In this document: positions 8,811 to 18,209 of the stretch, piece by piece
How the letters are laid out: each line of letters starts with the position of its first letter
Numbering within the stretch: the first letter of the stretch is position 1
NCBI GenBank assembly: GCA_900316235.1
Contig: ONCC01000033.1
Coordinates: forward strand, 1-37,452
Direction: 5' to 3'
Length of the DNA stretch: 37,452 nt
DNA from: an uncultured Bacteroidales bacterium
GTDB taxonomy: Bacteria > Bacteroidota > Bacteroidia > Bacteroidales > P3
The notes under the pieces: generated by a model
What the model was told of the DNA's origin: nothing
Database searches by the model: none
What the model saw: the letters and a program-made list of their open reading frames with translations, nothing else
Program-made: the position numbers and the translations under genes

Positions 8811-8868
8811 AATTACTAATTCGTTTATTGTTAAATTATTATTTGATATCTTTTAAAAAAACAGGCTG

Positions 8869-8901
8869 CAAAGATACGACTTTTTTTTGAATCAGAGCAA
8901 A
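8869..8901 (-). promoter_or_regulatory. Promoter of ppdK
   Basis: Minus strand TTTG (8901-8898), 21-nt spacer, TATCTTTG (8876-8869): a textbook Bacteroidetes sigma-ABfr promoter giving a leader of about 50 nt. The rest of the 8811-9179 spacer holds GGTAGG repeat copy 1 (8979-9040), the mtgA-xerD terminator (9076-9104) and a second hairpin (9146-9169). Confidence 0.85.
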
Positions 8902-8978
8902 AAAAGTTATTCACAGGTCAAAATACACAAACCATATCTAATTGTTAATAGATGTTAACAATAAACAACGTTACACAA

Positions 8979-9040
8979 CCCTACCAACACCTATTGTGGT
9001 AGGAGTTGGTAGGGAGTTGATAAGGAGTTGGTATGGAGTT
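8979..9040. repeat. GGTAGG-type dispersed intergenic repeat, copy 1
   Basis: An imperfect palindrome (CCCTACCAACACC ... GGTAGGAGTTGGTAGGG) followed by degenerate GGAGTTGrTA units. It shares the 20-mer GAGTTGATAAGGAGTTGGTA exactly with copy 3 (31107-31200). It sits about 78 nt upstream of the ppdK -33 box. Confidence 0.8.
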
Positions 9041-9075
9041 TATTGCTATGATGTAGTGTGTATTGTATAGAAAAA

Positions 9076-9104
9076 CGGGCACATGTTACAAAAACAGGTG
9101 CCCG
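9076..9104 (-). terminator. Rho-independent terminator of the mtgA-xerD operon
   Basis: CGGGCAC at 9076-9082 pairs with GTGCCCG at 9098-9104, extended by TGT/ACA past one mismatch. On the minus strand it is followed by TTTTT (A-run 9071-9075). Confidence 0.75.
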
Positions 9105-9145
9105 AGGAGAGTATTCGATAAATAAATTAACTTAATAAACGTTAA

Positions 9146-9169
9146 TTAACCACTATGTAAAGTGGTTAA
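9146..9169. repeat. 9-bp perfect inverted repeat just after xerD
   Basis: TTAACCACT, 6-nt loop, AGTGGTTAA, 11 nt past the xerD stop. There is no T-tract; it may stabilise the 3' end of the transcript. Confidence 0.6.
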
Positions 9170-9179
9170 TATAGATGAT

Positions 9180-10082
9180 TTAGGTTTTCTTGTAGTGGGG
9201 GTGGTACGAGGCGATGGTGTTGCGGAGGGCGTCGCGGGTGATATGAGTATAAATTTCTGTGGTTGAGATGCTTTCGTGGCCGAGCATCTCCTGGACGGCA
9301 CGGAGGTCGGCACCGTTCTCCACCAGCTCGGTGGCGAAACTGTGACGGAGGGAATGGGGGCTGACGTGCTTGTTGATGCCTGCGTTCTGGGCTGCTTGTT
9401 GCAGAAACATGAAGACATAGTTTCGCGAGAGGTGGCGACCAAGGCGGTTAATGAAGATGAATTTTTCTTCGCCGGGCTTGATGTCGTAGTGCACGCGGAC
9501 ATTGTGGATGTAGGTATCGATGAGGTCGAGGGCGCGGGGATTGATGGGCACCCAGCGTTCCTTGTTGCCTTTGCCGATGACCTGGAGCATCTGCTCGTCG
9601 GCATAGAGGTTTGACATCTTGAGGTTTACAAGTTCCGAGACGCGGAGACCGCAGCCGTAAAGCACTTCGATGATGACGTTGTTGCGGTATTGGTCGGGAA
9701 GGCTGAGGTCGAAGGTGGCCTGGATTTTGGTGATATCCTCGTCGGTAAGGACATCTGGCAGATGTTGCGGACGGATGGGGAGGTCGAGCATCTCGGCGGG
9801 GCTGTCCTTGAGGGCGTCCTCAACAACGAGGTGCTTGAAGAACATGCGCCATCCGGCAATCATGCGACGCTGGGAAGTGGGAGCGATGCCAAGGTCGTTG
9901 AGTTGCTTGAGGAGTTGCTGCAGGTCGTCGAGTTTTACCTTCTCAGGTTCTATCCCTCTCTCTGTCATGAAACTGGCCAGATGGTCGACATCGCGGAGGT
10001 AAGCCTGGATGCTGTTGTCGGCCAAGCCTTTCTCAAGGCGTAGGTAGGTTTTGAATTCCCTGATTTCCCGATTCCAATCCAT
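9180..10082 (-). CDS. xerD: Tyrosine recombinase XerD
   Basis: The 300-aa protein has an N-terminal SAM-like core-binding domain (about 1-90) and a C-terminal catalytic domain. All catalytic residues are visible: Arg in GCGLRVSEL (about 150), Lys in GKGNKERWVP, HxxR in SPHSLRHSFATEL, His in LGHESISTTEIYTH, and the nucleophile Tyr in that last segment. Length and motifs fit the housekeeping XerD that resolves chromosome dimers at dif together with XerC, rather than an integrase of a mobile element. It begins 3 nt after mtgA on the same strand, so the two are cotranscribed. Confidence 0.9.
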   Translation of the reverse strand: MDWNREIREFKTYLRLEKGLADNSIQAYLRDVDHLASFMTERGIEPEKVKLDDLQQLLKQLNDLGIAPTSQRRMIAGWRMFFKHLVVEDALKDSPAEMLDLPIRPQHLPDVLTDEDITKIQATFDLSLPDQYRNNVIIEVLYGCGLRVSELVNLKMSNLYADEQMLQVIGKGNKERWVPINPRALDLIDTYIHNVRVHYDIKPGEEKFIFINRLGRHLSRNYVFMFLQQAAQNAGINKHVSPHSLRHSFATELVENGADLRAVQEMLGHESISTTEIYTHITRDALRNTIASYHPHYKKT

Positions 10083-10085
10083 AAC

Positions 10086-10898
10086 CTATTTTTTATAGTA
10101 CCATTTCATGAAGTCCCAGAGGGTCTCCTCTTTCTCGTCGTAACGCTGCTGCTTCTTGGGGTTGGGATTGTCGAGGTCGACGGCGCCCCAGGCGAAACGC
10201 GAGCGTACGTCGGCGGTGCGGCGGCGGAAATAGGGCGAGGAATGCGAGGGGTTGCGCTTGAGGGGCGAGGGGAGCGTGACGGCGAGTTGGGCAGCTTCAT
10301 TGCGCGAGAGCGTCTTTGCCGAGTGGCCAAAGTAGTGCTGCGCAGCGGCTTCGGCACCGTAGATGCCGTCGCCGAACTCGATGATATTCAGATACACCTC
10401 CATGATGCGTTTCTTGCTCCAGAAAGTCTCAATCATCATCGTGTAGTAGGCCTCGGCACCCTTGCGGAGCATATTGCGTGTATGCGGCAGGAAGGCGTTC
10501 TTGGCCGTCTGCTGGCTGATGGTGCTTCCGCCGCGGAAGCGCTTACCACTCTTGTTTTCCTTAAAGGCTATCTTCATCTGTTTCACGTCGAAACCGTGAT
10601 GGTACATGAACAATCCGTCTTCGGAGTAGACAACGGCGGTGACGAGGTTGGGCGAGATATCATCAATGTCGACATAGTCGCGCTCAAATCGCACGGTGCG
10701 CTCATCGTCAGTAAGTTGCTGAAAGAAGCGCTGCACCATCAGGGGCGTCAGCGGCGGATTGAAGACGATGCCCAGCAGCACCTGCAGCACGGAGAAGAGC
10801 CAGAGGGATACCAGGGTGATCCATACCACGCGGAGGGTCTTTCTCCCCCACCCCAGCGTCTTCCACGGCTTGAGGAGTTTGTGAAAAATCTTTTTCAT
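10086..10898 (-). CDS. mtgA: Monofunctional biosynthetic peptidoglycan transglycosylase
   Basis: A 270-aa GT51 family protein. It has a single N-terminal membrane anchor (about residues 23-48, WITLVSLWLFSVLQVLLGIV) and then the glycosyltransferase domain. Family motifs present are EDGLFMYHHGFD (catalytic Glu), RGGSTISQQTAKN and EVYLNIIEFGDGIYGAEAAAQ. There is no penicillin-binding transpeptidase domain, hence monofunctional. It polymerises lipid II into glycan strands at the inner membrane. It is the first gene of the mtgA-xerD minus-strand operon and is divergent from gapA. Confidence 0.93.
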   Translation of the reverse strand: MKKIFHKLLKPWKTLGWGRKTLRVVWITLVSLWLFSVLQVLLGIVFNPPLTPLMVQRFFQQLTDDERTVRFERDYVDIDDISPNLVTAVVYSEDGLFMYHHGFDVKQMKIAFKENKSGKRFRGGSTISQQTAKNAFLPHTRNMLRKGAEAYYTMMIETFWSKKRIMEVYLNIIEFGDGIYGAEAAAQHYFGHSAKTLSRNEAAQLAVTLPSPLKRNPSHSSPYFRRRTADVRSRFAWGAVDLDNPNPKKQQRYDEKEETLWDFMKWYYKK

Positions 10899-10950
10899 TG
10901 CGCTTATAACGTGGATTGTAGAAGAATTAGTGTGTAAAAAGTAAAATAAA

Positions 10951-10982
10951 TTTGTTTTATATAAAATAATGTTGTACCTTTG
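10951..10982 (+). promoter_or_regulatory. Promoter of the gapA operon
   Basis: TTTG (10951-10954), 20-nt spacer, TACCTTTG (10975-10982), giving a leader of about 45 nt before gapA. It is a canonical Bacteroidetes housekeeping promoter. Confidence 0.85.
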
Positions 10983-11035
10983 TAGAATTAAATTTTTAGT
11001 TAAAACAAACTTATTTTATTAAAAAACAAGATACT

Positions 11036-12043
11036 ATGGCAAAAGTTGCAATCAATGGCTTCGGCCGAATCGGAAGAATGAGCTTCCGCGCCATGCTCGC
11101 CCACCCCGAGCTGGAAATCGTCGCTATCAACGACCTCACCAGTGCTGACACCCTGGCCTACCTGTTCAAATATGACTCCGTGCACGAGAACTTCGACGGC
11201 GAAGTGCACGCCGAGGGCGACTGCCTCGTGGTGAACGGCAAGAAGGTGAAAATCTATGCCGAGCGTGACCCGCAGAACCTCCCATGGAAAGACCTCGGAG
11301 TGGACATCGTGGTTGAGTCGACCGGTCTCTTCAAGAAACGTGACCAGATGATGAAGCACATCAACGCTGGTGCCAAGAAGGTCATCCTCACCGTCCCCGC
11401 TGGTAAGGCCGACGATGTCGACGCCACCGTCGTCATGGGTGTCAATGACAACGTGCTGACCAAAGAGATGCAGCTCGTCTCCAACGCCAGCTGCACCACC
11501 AACTGCCTGGCTCCCGTGGCCAAGGTCCTCAACGACAAGTTCGGCATCAAGCGCGGCTTGATGAACACCGTGCACAGCTACACCAACGACCAGAAGATTC
11601 TCGACCAGCCGCACAGCGACCTCCGTCGTGCCCGTGCCGCTGCCGTCAGCATCATCCCCACCAGCAGCGGTGCAGCCAAGGCTGTGGGGCTGGTAATCCC
11701 CGAGCTGATGGGCAAACTGGATGGCTTTGCCATGCGCGTCCCCACTCCCGACGGCTCTGTCGTTGACCTCACCGCCGAGCTCAACTGCAACGTCACCAAG
11801 GAGGACATCAACAACGCCGTCAAGGAAGCCGCCAACGGCCCCATGAAGGGCGTCCTCCAGTATGTCGACGAGCCCATCGTGAGCATCGACATCATCGACA
11901 ACACCCACAGCAGCATCTTCGACAGCCTGCTGACTCAGGTGATGGATGGCAACTTCGTGAAAATCGTCAGCTGGTACGACAACGAGAAGGGTTACAGCAC
12001 CCGCGTCGGCGACTTGGCTGCCAAACTCGCCAAGCTGCTCTAA
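11036..12043 (+). CDS. gapA: Glyceraldehyde-3-phosphate dehydrogenase, type I
   Basis: The 335-aa protein starts with the NAD-binding motif AINGFGRIGRM and has the catalytic Cys in SNASCTTNCLAP. The C-terminal substrate domain includes RVPTPDGSVVDL and SWYDNEKGYSTRV. It is the cytoplasmic glycolytic/gluconeogenic enzyme that oxidises glyceraldehyde-3-phosphate to 1,3-bisphosphoglycerate. It heads a plus-strand operon with the fabG-like gene starting 1 nt after its stop. Codon use is strongly biased, as for a highly expressed gene. Confidence 0.97.
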   Translation: MAKVAINGFGRIGRMSFRAMLAHPELEIVAINDLTSADTLAYLFKYDSVHENFDGEVHAEGDCLVVNGKKVKIYAERDPQNLPWKDLGVDIVVESTGLFKKRDQMMKHINAGAKKVILTVPAGKADDVDATVVMGVNDNVLTKEMQLVSNASCTTNCLAPVAKVLNDKFGIKRGLMNTVHSYTNDQKILDQPHSDLRRARAAAVSIIPTSSGAAKAVGLVIPELMGKLDGFAMRVPTPDGSVVDLTAELNCNVTKEDINNAVKEAANGPMKGVLQYVDEPIVSIDIIDNTHSSIFDSLLTQVMDGNFVKIVSWYDNEKGYSTRVGDLAAKLAKLL

Positions 12044-12044
12044 T

Positions 12045-12791
12045 ATGCTCTTAGAAAATAAGACTGCAATCGTGACCGGTGCCACCCGTGGCATCGGTCA
12101 CGCTATTGCTGTACGTTTCGCCAAAGAGGGCTGCAACGTGGCCTTCTGCGGCCGCACGCGCAACGACAAGATGGTCGCCGTGGAGGAAGAACTTGCCGCT
12201 ATGGGCGTAAAGGCCAAGGGTTATGCCGCCGATGTGGCCAACTACGATTCCGCTCAGGCCTTCGTGAAGGAGGTGCTGGCCGACTTCGGCAAGGTGGACA
12301 TCCTCATCAACAACGCAGGCATCACCGACGACAGCGCCATGAAGCGCATGACCGAGGAACAGTTCGACCGCGTAGTGGGTACCAACCTCAAGAGCGTCTT
12401 CTGCATGACCAAAGCCATCCAGCCGAGCATGTGGAAACAGGGCTACGGCTCCATCGTCAACATCGGCTCGGTGGTAGGCCTCGCCGGCAACTATAACCAG
12501 GCCAACTATGCCGCCTCGAAGGCCGGTATCATAGGCTTAAGCAAGAGCTGCGCCAAGGAATTCGCTGCCCGCAACATACGCGTCAACGTGCTCTGTCCTG
12601 GCTTCGTGGAGACCGAGATGACCGCCGACATTCCCAAGGAACTGATGGACACCTGGACCAGCCGCATCCCCATGAAGCGCGCCGGCACCCCCGACGAGGT
12701 GGCGCAGTGCTGCGTCTTCCTCGCCAGCGATATGTCAAGCTATATCACCAGCGTCGTGCTGCCCATGTGTGGAGGAATGGAAGATGCGTAA
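12045..12791 (+). CDS. fabG: Short-chain dehydrogenase, 3-oxoacyl-ACP reductase FabG
   Basis: A 248-aa classical SDR. Visible motifs: TGATRGIG (cofactor Gly-rich loop, residues 12-19), NNAG (about 88-91), catalytic Ser in NIGSVVG and the YAASK catalytic Tyr-Lys pair. The C-terminal region PGFVETEMT matches FabG closely. It most likely reduces 3-oxoacyl-ACP in fatty acid synthesis; another SDR role cannot be excluded, since it sits between gapA and a metal-uptake binding protein rather than in a fab cluster. The end is slightly different from the usual GG-M-x-M (CGGMEDA). Confidence 0.85.
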   Translation: MLLENKTAIVTGATRGIGHAIAVRFAKEGCNVAFCGRTRNDKMVAVEEELAAMGVKAKGYAADVANYDSAQAFVKEVLADFGKVDILINNAGITDDSAMKRMTEEQFDRVVGTNLKSVFCMTKAIQPSMWKQGYGSIVNIGSVVGLAGNYNQANYAASKAGIIGLSKSCAKEFAARNIRVNVLCPGFVETEMTADIPKELMDTWTSRIPMKRAGTPDEVAQCCVFLASDMSSYITSVVLPMCGGMEDA

Positions 12792-13680
12792 AATTCGGTT
12801 TAAGGTTTACGGTTTAAGGTTTACGGTGCTAGCCTTTGTCCTGCTGTTGGCCGCTTGCGGACAACAGGGCCGTCATGCCCAGACCACCGACACAGTAGTC
12901 GATGACTACGGACGCACGGTGGTGGTTCCGTCACAACCGCAACGGGTGGTGAGCCTCTCCCCTGCCGTCACAGAGATTTTGTTCGCCCTCGGGGCACAGG
13001 ATTTGCTGGTGGGTCGCACCGACTTCTGCGTCTATCCCGACGCGGCTATGGACATTCCCAGCATCGGCGGTATCAGCAACCTGAATATCGAAAGTATCCT
13101 GGCGCTGAAGCCCGACCTCGTCATCAGCGGCTCGATGGTAGGCAAGAAAGTCACCGACCAGATGGATGCCATGGGCACCCCGATGGTCTGTGTGATAGAA
13201 AAGCCAAGATTTGAAGCCCTCTACGACAACATCACGGCCATTGGCTGTCTGGTGGACAAAGAACACGAGGCCGACTCTCTCAACAAACTGTTACGCAACA
13301 AGATTGACAATCTATCCACCTATCAACCCACCAATGTGTCAACCGCTTATTACGTCGTCGGCTTCGGTGCCGGCGGCAACTTCACTGCGGGCGGCAACAC
13401 TTTCATCAACGACATCATCCGCATGGCCGGTGGCCGCAATATCGCCGAGGGTATCGAAGGCTGGAGCTATAGTCTCGAGGCGTTGATGAAGGAGGACCCC
13501 GACTATATCATCGTGCGCCGCGAAGACAGCGCTGCTTTCTGCGACATGAAGCCTTACAACCGTCTCAGCGCCGTCAAGAACGGTCACGTAATCGGTATAG
13601 TCAGCGGCACCCTCGACCTTCAAGTACCCCGCAACATCGACGCAATACTCTACCTTAGAAAACGAATGAATAATAAATAA
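12784..13680 (+). CDS. BtuF-like ABC transporter substrate-binding lipoprotein (cobalamin/iron-siderophore family)
   Basis: A 298-aa lipoprotein; the start ATG at 12784 overlaps the fabG stop by 8 nt. The signal peptide ends in the lipobox LLAAC, with Cys25 as the lipidated residue. The mature part is a helical-backbone periplasmic binding protein of Pfam Peripla_BP_2 type: DDYGRTVVVPSQPQRVVSL at the front, then IESILALKPDLVISG. It would deliver cobalamin, haem or a siderophore to an inner-membrane permease, but no btuCD-like genes are nearby. The signal peptide is partly encoded by a 14-bp tandem duplication (12797-12824), an oddity described in the findings. Confidence 0.82.
   Translation: MRKIRFKVYGLRFTVLAFVLLLAACGQQGRHAQTTDTVVDDYGRTVVVPSQPQRVVSLSPAVTEILFALGAQDLLVGRTDFCVYPDAAMDIPSIGGISNLNIESILALKPDLVISGSMVGKKVTDQMDAMGTPMVCVIEKPRFEALYDNITAIGCLVDKEHEADSLNKLLRNKIDNLSTYQPTNVSTAYYVVGFGAGGNFTAGGNTFINDIIRMAGGRNIAEGIEGWSYSLEALMKEDPDYIIVRREDSAAFCDMKPYNRLSAVKNGHVIGIVSGTLDLQVPRNIDAILYLRKRMNNK
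12797..12824. repeat. Tandem 14-bp duplication inside a signal peptide
   Basis: GGTTTAAGGTTTAC occurs twice back to back within the first 14 codons of the BtuF-like gene. Each 14-mer is itself two GGTTTAm units. It resembles the short tandem repeats seen in noncoding spacers elsewhere in the window. Confidence 0.85.
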
Positions 13681-13682
13681 TC

Positions 13683-14291
13683 ATGGATAAACTTAGTTAT
13701 GCATTGGGCCACAACATTGGCCACCAACTGATTGGAATGGGACTCCAGAAGAGCCTGAATATTGATGATTTCGCAGCCGCTGTCGCCGACATCCTGCAGG
13801 GAAACACCCCCAAGATGAGCCACGAAGAGGTTCATGAAGTGCTCGAACACTACTTTGCCGAACTCGAGGAACGCCAGCAGGCCGAAGCCGCCGAACGTGG
13901 CAAAGCCGCCAAAGGCGAAGGCGAGGCCTTCCTGGCCGAGAATAAGAAACGCACCGGCGTAATGACCACCCCCAGCGGTCTGCAGTACGAAATCGTCAAA
14001 GAAGGCACCGGCCGTCAGCCGAAAGCCAGCGACACCGTGCGCTGCCACTACGAGGGGACCCTCATCGACGGCACCGTCTTCGACTCGAGCTACCGCCGCG
14101 GTATGCCCGCCGAATTCGGCCTCCGCCAAGTCATCGCCGGATGGACGGAAGGTGTGCAGTTGATGAAGGAAGGCTCCATCTTCAAATTCTACATCCCCTA
14201 CAACCTCGCCTACGGCGAGCGCGGTGCAGGTGCCGACATCCCGCCCTATGCCGCACTCATCTTCAAAGTGGAACTCATCAACGTCCTCTAA
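13683..14291 (+). CDS. FKBP-type peptidyl-prolyl cis-trans isomerase (Mip-like)
   Basis: A 202-aa protein with an N-terminal helical dimerisation region (residues 1-85, FKBP_N) and a C-terminal FKBP domain (about 95-202). Domain hallmarks are HYEGTLIDGTVFDSS, VIAGWTEGVQLM and YGERGAG-ADIPPYAALIF. It catalyses proline isomerisation to assist folding. No signal peptide is visible (start MDKLSYALGHNIG), so it appears cytoplasmic, unlike many Bacteroidales Mip-like lipoproteins. It begins 2 nt after the preceding stop and ends the operon at a strong terminator. Confidence 0.92.
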   Translation: MDKLSYALGHNIGHQLIGMGLQKSLNIDDFAAAVADILQGNTPKMSHEEVHEVLEHYFAELEERQQAEAAERGKAAKGEGEAFLAENKKRTGVMTTPSGLQYEIVKEGTGRQPKASDTVRCHYEGTLIDGTVFDSSYRRGMPAEFGLRQVIAGWTEGVQLMKEGSIFKFYIPYNLAYGERGAGADIPPYAALIFKVELINVL

Positions 14292-14299
14292 AAGAAAAC

Positions 14300-14322
14300 A
14301 GGCGCTCCCAATCGGGAGCGCC
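14300..14322. terminator. Bidirectional rho-independent terminator between FKBP and GT2 genes
   Basis: A GC-rich 9-bp stem (GGCGCTCCC / GGGAGCGCC) has a 4-nt loop. It is followed on the plus strand by TTTCTTTTTTT and preceded by an A-rich tract, so it serves both convergent operons. The plus-strand T-tail overlaps the last codon of the GT2 gene. Confidence 0.9.
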
Positions 14323-14331
14323 TTTCTTTTT

Positions 14332-15168
14332 TTATCCTCGGTAGCCACGCTTGAGGAGGCTGTTGAGGAGTTTCATGGTAAACCGCCGACGGCGGCCTTC
14401 CGGCATGTTCTGCATCAGCCATCGCCACGAGAGTTCGCGGATACACCAGTAGTGACGCATGCGTAGGTCGGCCTTGTGAGCTTCATACATGCCATTGTCC
14501 TTGAGCATCCGCTCCACCCTGCTTGTCGCCAGCAACTGGTAGCCGAAGTTCTCCGCAAAACCGGAGTGCATAGCGCTCTGCTGATTGGCGACATAGTAGT
14601 TGTAAAGACATCTGCCGATGTGCCGATAAGACTGGCTGCGGAGGAACACCTGCGTGCTGAAGAGATAATCTTCACCTGCCTTTATCGAGGTGTCGAACCG
14701 CAAGTCGGCAATGAGTTCCCGACGGTAGGCCCGTTTCCATACCACGGCACCGTCACCACGGATAATCATAGCCAGGTCGCTGTCGATATGTATCTCCTGA
14801 CGAGTATCGTTGCCCACCTCATAGTAGTCGAACTGAATGACATCCGTTCCGCTGCATTGCTGCGACAACTCCTGAAGCCATGTCGGCTCCACCCAATCAT
14901 CGGCATCGACAAAGAGTATATACTCGCCCTTTGCCCGTTCCAAACCCATGTTACGGGCATTGGAAACGCCTCCATTGGGTATGTCAATGATTACAAAACG
15001 ACAATCCCCTTCTGTCAGCGACTGGCATAACTCAAGGGTATTGTCCTTGGAGCCGTCGTTGACGATGATACACTCGAAGTCGGTGAAGGTCTGAACCTTC
15101 ACCGACTCGATGCATCGTGCGATATAACGGCTGGCGTTATAGGCCGGAATGATGATGGAAAACATCAT
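14332..15168 (-). CDS. Glycosyltransferase family 2
   Basis: The 278-aa protein opens with FSIIIPAYNASRYIARCIES and has the nucleotide-sugar and metal motifs VNDGSKDNT (about 37-45) and FVDADDW (about 91-97, the DxD), standard for GT2 enzymes with a GT-A fold. The C-terminal ~100 residues are helical with basic residues, as in enzymes acting near the membrane. It would transfer a sugar onto a polysaccharide or lipid-linked acceptor; the substrate cannot be read from sequence. It lies 3 nt after the P5C dehydrogenase gene on the same strand, an unusual pairing with no other polysaccharide genes nearby. Confidence 0.88.
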   Translation of the reverse strand: MMFSIIIPAYNASRYIARCIESVKVQTFTDFECIIVNDGSKDNTLELCQSLTEGDCRFVIIDIPNGGVSNARNMGLERAKGEYILFVDADDWVEPTWLQELSQQCSGTDVIQFDYYEVGNDTRQEIHIDSDLAMIIRGDGAVVWKRAYRRELIADLRFDTSIKAGEDYLFSTQVFLRSQSYRHIGRCLYNYYVANQQSAMHSGFAENFGYQLLATSRVERMLKDNGMYEAHKADLRMRHYWCIRELSWRWLMQNMPEGRRRRFTMKLLNSLLKRGYRG

Positions 15169-15171
15169 CGT

Positions 15172-16929
<1,758 letters not shown>

Positions 16930-16963
16930 TTTTTGTAATGTTTTAGTGGTTTAATTTCGGGTG

Positions 16964-16990
16964 CAAATATACGAAGAATTTCTTAATCAA
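16964..16990 (-). promoter_or_regulatory. Probable promoter of pruA
   Basis: Minus strand TATATTTG (16971-16964) matches the -7 consensus 35 nt before the start. The upstream element TTGA (16990-16987) is only a rough -33, at shorter than usual spacing. Confidence 0.55.
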
Positions 16991-17001
16991 TAAAAAAAAT
17001 G

Positions 17002-17019
17002 TTTCAACAGGTGTTGAAA
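17002..17019 (-). terminator. Terminator closing the accessory island transcript
   Basis: TTTCAACA-GG-TGTTGAAA is a perfect 8-bp inverted repeat. On the minus strand it is followed by CATTTTTTTT. It stops the small-gene array before the pruA promoter. Confidence 0.65.
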
Positions 17020-17098
17020 GCAATCTTTTTTCTATAAATTATAAATCAGATAAATGATTTTTCCAAAACTCTGAAAAAAAAGCAAGTTCCGTCAACCT

Positions 17099-17656
17099 CT
17101 AATTGGGATAAATCGGATTTCCGTTGTCGTCAAGTTTTATCTCCCTACGACGGATCTTATCCTTAAATTCTTCATAATACATGCGGTTGAGTTTTGCTGG
17201 GGTCCATTTTTTTACTGTTTGAGGCACAGCGTGTTTAATTACTTGAGAAATAAATTGTGCGGCCATTCCTACCAAATAGGCATAAGCCTCACCTTCTTCT
17301 AATTTCCCTCCGAAACGCACACCACATTCCATACATAACCAATCTGCCACACGGCAGGCTTCCTTTGTTATTACACCGGCATCAATGACATTATTGGCAT
17401 TAATATTGACAAAAATGCCATGTTTGTACACGATTTTTCCTCCAATATAATTCCACATAATCACAGGAACAGTCAAAGCATCCTTCCCTTTCAATAGATT
17501 ATCTCCAACTTCAAAACCATATGGTGGTTTGGCTCGAGTGAAGAAATCACGAATGGTTTTATCACTTACTCCAAGCCCCACAAAAATCGGGAATGGATAA
17601 ACCTCATTCCTGAATTCATAAACAACCGTGCTATTTTGTTTTTCTCTCATGTCCAT
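17099..17656 (-). CDS. Hypothetical protein, zincin-like paralog with lost HExxH motif
   Basis: A 185-aa protein clearly paralogous to the next upstream gene: both begin with STVVYEF, share IFVGLGVSD / IFIGIGVSD and the FVNINaN / FFNINPN segments, then a helical C-terminus. Where the paralog has HEASH, this protein has KEACR, so a metallopeptidase active site would be missing. The start overlaps the end of the upstream gene by 26 nt, so they are cotranscribed and probably translationally coupled. I do not recognise a named family; similar proteins occur in Bacteroidetes phage and integrative-element regions. The C-terminus is basic. Codon use is AT-rich, unlike the flanking core genes. Confidence 0.7.
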   Translation of the reverse strand: MDMREKQNSTVVYEFRNEVYPFPIFVGLGVSDKTIRDFFTRAKPPYGFEVGDNLLKGKDALTVPVIMWNYIGGKIVYKHGIFVNINANNVIDAGVITKEACRVADWLCMECGVRFGGKLEEGEAYAYLVGMAAQFISQVIKHAVPQTVKKWTPAKLNRMYYEEFKDKIRRREIKLDDNGNPIYPN

Positions 17657-18116
17657 TCCCTTTTGGTGTTATCTTTCGGGCTTCCTGTAAGTCAATCTTT
17701 TTCTTCGCAACCATTTCAATGTATCGTGCAATACACCCGGCAATTTCATAATACGCTTCTTCGTCGGAAGAGACATCGTCGTTGTAATAACGAATGAAAT
17801 CAGCTGCATGACTAGCTTCATGCGCGATTGTATTTATATCGATTTCATGGTTAGGGTTAATGTTGAAGAAAACTCCATAGTGAGTATTATCTGCTTTCAA
17901 AATGACCGTCTGAACAGCAACAGCAATTGTCAGAGGAACAGAGTTCTGCCCTCTATAAAATTCTTTCTTTATGAAAGTCCCATCTTCTTCGTTCAAACAA
18001 AAAGGATGAAACAACTTTCTTATCGTCAAATCACTAACTCCTATCCCAATAAAAATACTACAGCCATACAAGCCCTTTTGGAACTCGTATACTACCGTGC
18101 TTGTTTGTTTTATCAT
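17631..18116 (-). CDS. Hypothetical zincin-like protein with HEASH motif
   Basis: A 161-aa protein with the sequence IAHEASHAADFIRYY around residue 96, matching the HExxH zinc-protease core, and an acidic helix further on (SSDEEAYYEIAGCIARYIEM) that could supply the third ligand. N-terminal STVVYEFQ and GVSDLTIRKLF are shared with its downstream paralog at 17099-17656. It is AT-rich and sits in a row of small minus-strand genes, suggesting horizontal origin. A peptidase function is inferred from the motif only; the protein is short for an enzyme and no signal peptide is present. Confidence 0.7.
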   Translation of the reverse strand: MIKQTSTVVYEFQKGLYGCSIFIGIGVSDLTIRKLFHPFCLNEEDGTFIKKEFYRGQNSVPLTIAVAVQTVILKADNTHYGVFFNINPNHEIDINTIAHEASHAADFIRYYNDDVSSDEEAYYEIAGCIARYIEMVAKKKIDLQEARKITPKGNGHERKTK

Positions 18117-18118
18117 TG

Positions 18119-18205
18119 CTACTTATCCTTGAAGAATGGATGTCCAAAAAACAAATCTCCAAAGAGGTCACGGCAAAAGGTAAGCATGATTAAAAAGCTC
18201 ATCAT
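18119..18205 (-). CDS. Possible small protein of 28 aa
   Basis: An ATG at 18205 opens a reading frame for 28 residues ending HPFFKDK, with its stop 2 nt before the next gene start. It has a run of Phe and Leu residues (DLFGDLFFGHPFF), suggesting a membrane-active or phage-type small peptide. It fits neatly between two genes of the same strand, which is why I list it; there is no independent evidence that it is translated. Confidence 0.3.
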   Translation of the reverse strand: MMSFLIMLTFCRDLFGDLFFGHPFFKDK

Positions 18206-18209
18206 AATA

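Noticed and set aside
8907..8915. TTATTCACA matches the DnaA-box consensus and might indicate an origin.
   Set aside because: Only one box is present, no dnaA, dnaN or AT-rich unwinding region lies nearby, and a 9-mer like this occurs by chance.
9180..10082. The tyrosine recombinase could be the integrase of the 17-20 kb island.
   Set aside because: Length, motifs and its operon with mtgA fit housekeeping XerD, and it lies 7 kb away among core genes.
11000..12094. Long minus-strand open frame opposite gapA.
   Set aside because: It is antisense to a perfectly conserved GapA; the frame is open only because of the GC-rich codon use. The same applies to the long plus-strand frames opposite ppdK, typA, pruA and the hydrogenases.
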